Source: Gemmatimonadota bacterium (lineage in GTDB: Bacteria > Latescibacterota > UBA2968 > UBA8231). From it: a stretch of 5,513 nt of DNA. This document shows, piece after piece, positions 4,971 through 5,513 of this stretch (the stretch's first letter is position 1; the number at the start of each line of letters is the position of its first letter). Below the pieces are notes generated by a model. It saw nothing but the letters and a program-made list of their open reading frames with translations, did no database searches and was not told the origin of the DNA. Made by a program: the position numbers and the translations under genes. The stretch covers positions 1-5,513 of the forward strand of contig JAPOYQ010000180.1 of the NCBI GenBank assembly GCA_026706505.1, read 5' to 3'.

Positions 4971-5513
4971 CTATTTCAATGTAATTTGAGGATCGTCTTC
5001 ATACGCCGAATCTATTTGCACCAGACGCTCTAAAATCAGACAGAACAACCCGAACAGAGACTTTAGTAATGCAGTCTCTGTGATAACACCGGCACATTCA
5101 AAATGCAACTCATCAACGCCTTCAGGAAAATCAGTGCCAAACAAGCCTTCATCGTCTTTAATCCAGAGATGGATCTCTGGCAGTCTTTGGCACAAATCCC
5201 GTATCCTATCATCAGCGAATAGCAACTTTATTTTCTCCGGATTATTGCCTTTGATTAAAAACTGTTCATCAAAAAACGGATCTCCTATTTCTATATCCTG
5301 CATGCCGAAGAATTTGCCAATTGAACTGAAGAACCCTTCGTGTGAAATATTGAAATAGAGATCATCCTTGTTTATAAACGGTGCGCGCATCCGGGTGTAT
5401 GTCGTTGCCGTCGTCGTTGAGCCGGTAGAGACTGTAACCGTACAAGTATCAAGTACAATTTGCCCCTCGCCCTGTTTGTACACGACAACATTCTCGTCCC
5501 ACACGCCCCCATC
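4971..5513 (-). CDS. Conserved protein of unknown function (5' end outside the window)
   Basis: The frame is open from the window edge to a TAG at 4971-4973, giving about 180 residues of the C-terminal part. A GTG at 5504 could be a start, but the frame continues to the edge without a stop and has no ribosome binding site, so I treat the gene as truncated by the window. Visible are a Thr/Ser-rich beta-strand stretch (TVTVSTGSTTTATTYTRMRA), then IGKFFGMQDIEIGDPFFDEQ continuing as FLIKGN, a 'LLFADDRIRDL' helix, an acidic 'IKDDEGLFGTDFPEGVDEL' stretch and a hydrophobic helix ALLKSLFGLFCLILERLVQ near the end. The 'GDP.FDE.F.IKGN....LL.D.RIR' pattern recurs in proteins of unknown function; I recognise the pattern but know no role for it. 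The final helix could be membrane-associated, but it contains charged residues and may be a buried or coiled helix. It forms a tight unit with the P-loop gene, 10 bases downstream. Confidence 0.7.
   Translation of the reverse strand, partial: DGGVWDENVVVYKQGEGQIVLDTCTVTVSTGSTTTATTYTRMRAPFINKDDLYFNISHEGFFSSIGKFFGMQDIEIGDPFFDEQFLIKGNNPEKIKLLFADDRIRDLCQRLPEIHLWIKDDEGLFGTDFPEGVDELHFECAGVITETALLKSLFGLFCLILERLVQIDSAYEDDPQITLK

Overview
The window is a stretch of bacterial chromosome with about ten protein genes and no RNA gene, CRISPR array or intact mobile element that I can see. Genes are short and tightly packed, with Shine-Dalgarno sites and ATGA stop/start overlaps. The left end is GC-rich with a strong preference for C-ending codons, while the right end (about 4300 onward) is visibly more AT-rich. 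The phylum cannot be fixed from the sequence. An EhpF/PaaK-like adenylating enzyme coupled to a PQQ-type beta-propeller protein, followed by a run of toxin-antitoxin-like genes, would suit a large-genome environmental bacterium (Planctomycetota or a similar group), but this is a weak inference.

Layout. (1) 1-1196: the last 40 codons of a PQQ-like beta-propeller protein, overlapping by ATGA the start of an atypical ANL-superfamily adenylating enzyme that ends before the usual C-terminal lid domain. Codon use in this enzyme changes abruptly over its last 38 codons, just where the accessory genes begin. (2) 1239-1603: a compact hicB-hicA toxin-antitoxin pair, again with an ATGA overlap. (3) 1604-1922: a 319-base gap with a long hairpin and candidate promoters. 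(4) 1923-3126: two co-directional genes, a DUF5343-type protein and a TIGR02391 (Ymh)-type protein carrying the R-x4-H motif of HEPN ribonucleases. (5) 3233-3949, minus strand: a HAD-family hydrolase. (6) 3998-4270, plus strand: a ribbon-helix-helix antitoxin-like protein with no toxin next to it. (7) 4304-5513, minus strand: a P-loop kinase-like protein downstream of a protein of unknown function that runs off the window.

How the genes fit together. From about 1200 to 4270 the window reads as an accessory cluster: one TA pair (HicBA), one probable HEPN-effector pair (DUF5343 plus Ymh) and one orphan antitoxin, with a HAD hydrolase between them. The most interesting candidate is the DUF5343/HEPN pair, which has the architecture expected of a toxin-antitoxin or abortive-infection module. 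That function is inferred, not shown. The minus-strand pair at the right end is a second, unrelated unit of unknown role.
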